DNA of 64,000 bases, taken from contig JAWKTE010000013.1 in assembly GCA_041401985.1 (NCBI GenBank), positions 72,493-136,492 of the forward strand, in the 5' to 3' direction. Numbering within the stretch: the stretch's first letter is position 1; each line of letters starts with the position of its first letter. Under the pieces are notes generated by a model, which did no database searches, was not told where the DNA came from, and saw only the letters and a program-made list of their open reading frames with translations. Shown one piece after another: positions 63,129 through 64,000 of this stretch. Both the position numbers and the translations under genes were made by a program. The DNA comes from JACKHA01 sp041401985 (GTDB lineage Bacteria > Planctomycetota > Phycisphaerae > Phycisphaerales > UBA1924).

Positions 63129-64000
63129 GTGAGCCAGACCACGCCCCACGCCGAACCCGACGCCCAGACGGTGATCTCCCTCCGCAACGTCGTCAAGAAG
63201 TTCGGCGGGCAGACCGTGCTCGAGGGCATCACGCTCGACGTCCGCAAGGGCGAGACCATGGTCATCATGGGCGGCTCGGGCTCGGGCAAGTCCACCACGC
63301 TGCGCCTCATGATCGGCTCGTTCCCCGCCGACGGCGGAGAGATCCGCCTGTTCGGCCAGAACATCTGCGGCCTGCGCGAGGCCCAGATGAACGAGGTCCG
63401 CAAGAGGTTCGGCATCCTGTTCCAGTCCGGCGCGCTGTTCAACTCGATGACCATCTACGACAACGTCGCCCTGCCCATCCGCGAGCACACCGACCTCGAT
63501 CCCGACATCATCGACATCCAGGTCCAGATCAAACTCGAACTCGTCGGCCTGCGCGAAGCGGCCCAGAAGTACCCCAGCCAGATCTCGGGCGGCATGAAGA
63601 AGCGGGCGGGACTGGCCCGGGCCCTGGCGCTGGACCCGCAGATCCTGTTCTACGACGAGCCGTCGGCGGGGCTGGACCCGGTCACGAGCGCGCAGATCGA
63701 CACGCTGATCGTGGACCTGTCGAAGAAACTCGGCGTGACGTCGGTGGTCGTGACGCACGAGATGGACTCGGCGTTCACGATCGCCGACCGCATGGCGATG
63801 CTGGACAAGGGGCGGATGCTGACGGTCCAGACGCGTCAGTGGTACGACGACCTGCGGAAGACGAGCGAGCAGGAAGCCGCGGCCCTCGACGAGGACCGGC
63901 GCCTGATCCGCCAGTTCCTGCGGGGCGACGCGGCCGGACCGATCACGGACCGCCAGGCGGCCCGCTCGGACTTCGCGGCCGCGCTGTTCGGGGACGACTT
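63129..64000 (+). CDS. MlaF-like ABC transporter ATPase, C-terminus outside the window
   Basis: GTG 63129 opens VSQTTPHAEPDAQTVISLRN. Walker A is MGGSGSGKSTTLRL, the signature ISGGMKKRAGLARAL and Walker B ILFYDEPSAGLDPVTS, with the H-loop in VVVTHEMDSAF. The GMKKRAGLARA signature and FGILFQSGALFNSMTIYDNV are typical of MlaF, the ATPase that drives phospholipid transport for outer-membrane asymmetry. About 290 codons are present before the edge, already past the usual 265-270, so only a short tail is missing. MlaE and MlaD partners are expected to the right. Confidence 0.92.
   Translation, partial: MSQTTPHAEPDAQTVISLRNVVKKFGGQTVLEGITLDVRKGETMVIMGGSGSGKSTTLRLMIGSFPADGGEIRLFGQNICGLREAQMNEVRKRFGILFQSGALFNSMTIYDNVALPIREHTDLDPDIIDIQVQIKLELVGLREAAQKYPSQISGGMKKRAGLARALALDPQILFYDEPSAGLDPVTSAQIDTLIVDLSKKLGVTSVVVTHEMDSAFTIADRMAMLDKGRMLTVQTRQWYDDLRKTSEQEAAALDEDRRLIRQFLRGDAAGPITDRQAARSDFAAALFGDD

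Noticed and set aside
61758..63758. Long minus-strand open frame (over 660 codons) opposite the kinase and ABC genes
   Set aside because: It is a high-GC shadow; the plus strand holds complete kinase and ATPase motifs and the minus frame has low-complexity composition.

Overview
The window is about 70% GC and reads as chromosomal DNA of a diderm planctomycete, most likely Phycisphaerae. The pointers are two secreted proteins with the C-terminal NNDDFFYYL...FAAGC (GC-type dockerin-like) sequence, an FHA-GAF-SpoIIE phosphatase, a Ser/Thr kinase beside a sigma factor, CsrA, a heptosyltransferase-type GT9 and TolC-type efflux. The taxonomy is inferred from these families only. No tRNA, rRNA, CRISPR array, IS transposase or prophage was seen.

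Layout. 0-7 kb: an SPFH (YdjI-like) protein running off the left edge, a 162-aa coiled-coil protein, and two divergent tandem paralogues of 849 and 850 aa, each with two C-x2-C-x14-C-x2-C zinc ribbons in helical protein. This resembles the Bacillus ydjFGHI membrane-stress module in composition and is the best candidate for an undescribed system. 7-17 kb: pyrD, an asparagine synthase, an HTH/membrane protein, a GT9, a frameshifted glycerate kinase, small membrane proteins, an SDR and map. 17-26 kb: an FHA-GAF-SpoIIE phosphatase, a Phd/RelE pair, a YfgM-like protein overlapping an RluD-type gene, alaS, and a secreted propeller protein. 26-35 kb: recG and a four-gene MacAB-TolC-like efflux operon. 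35-45 kb: a PAAR-like protein with no His or Cys, an ABC ATPase, rpsB-tsf, rho, a PH-CoaE fusion, hpt and a dipeptidase. 45-53 kb: ispA, RidA, a PIN protein, a PhyH-type oxygenase, ndk, csrA, a NifU-domain protein, a JAMM-like lipoprotein and an M48 protease. 53-58 kb: a strongly frameshifted stretch with a possible reverse-transcriptase remnant, a class IV aminotransferase and a propeller protein. 58-64 kb: a coiled-coil protein with a candidate structured RNA upstream, a sigma factor, a Ser/Thr kinase and an MlaF-like ATPase cut by the right edge.

Three sequence-level patterns cut across the genes. (1) At least six 110-200 bp inverted-repeat elements with arms built from CACAGAGG-like units lie between co-directional genes, including rpsB|tsf and two gaps of the efflux operon; one arm has become the C-terminus of the efflux adaptor. 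(2) Short tandem repeats of 7 or 8 bp sit mostly just after gene ends and place stop codons in all three frames. (3) Single-base frameshifts cluster in a few genes (12.6-14.1, 21.0 and 53.2-58.0 kb), which could be decay or consensus error. All assignments come from reading the sequence; no database search was run.
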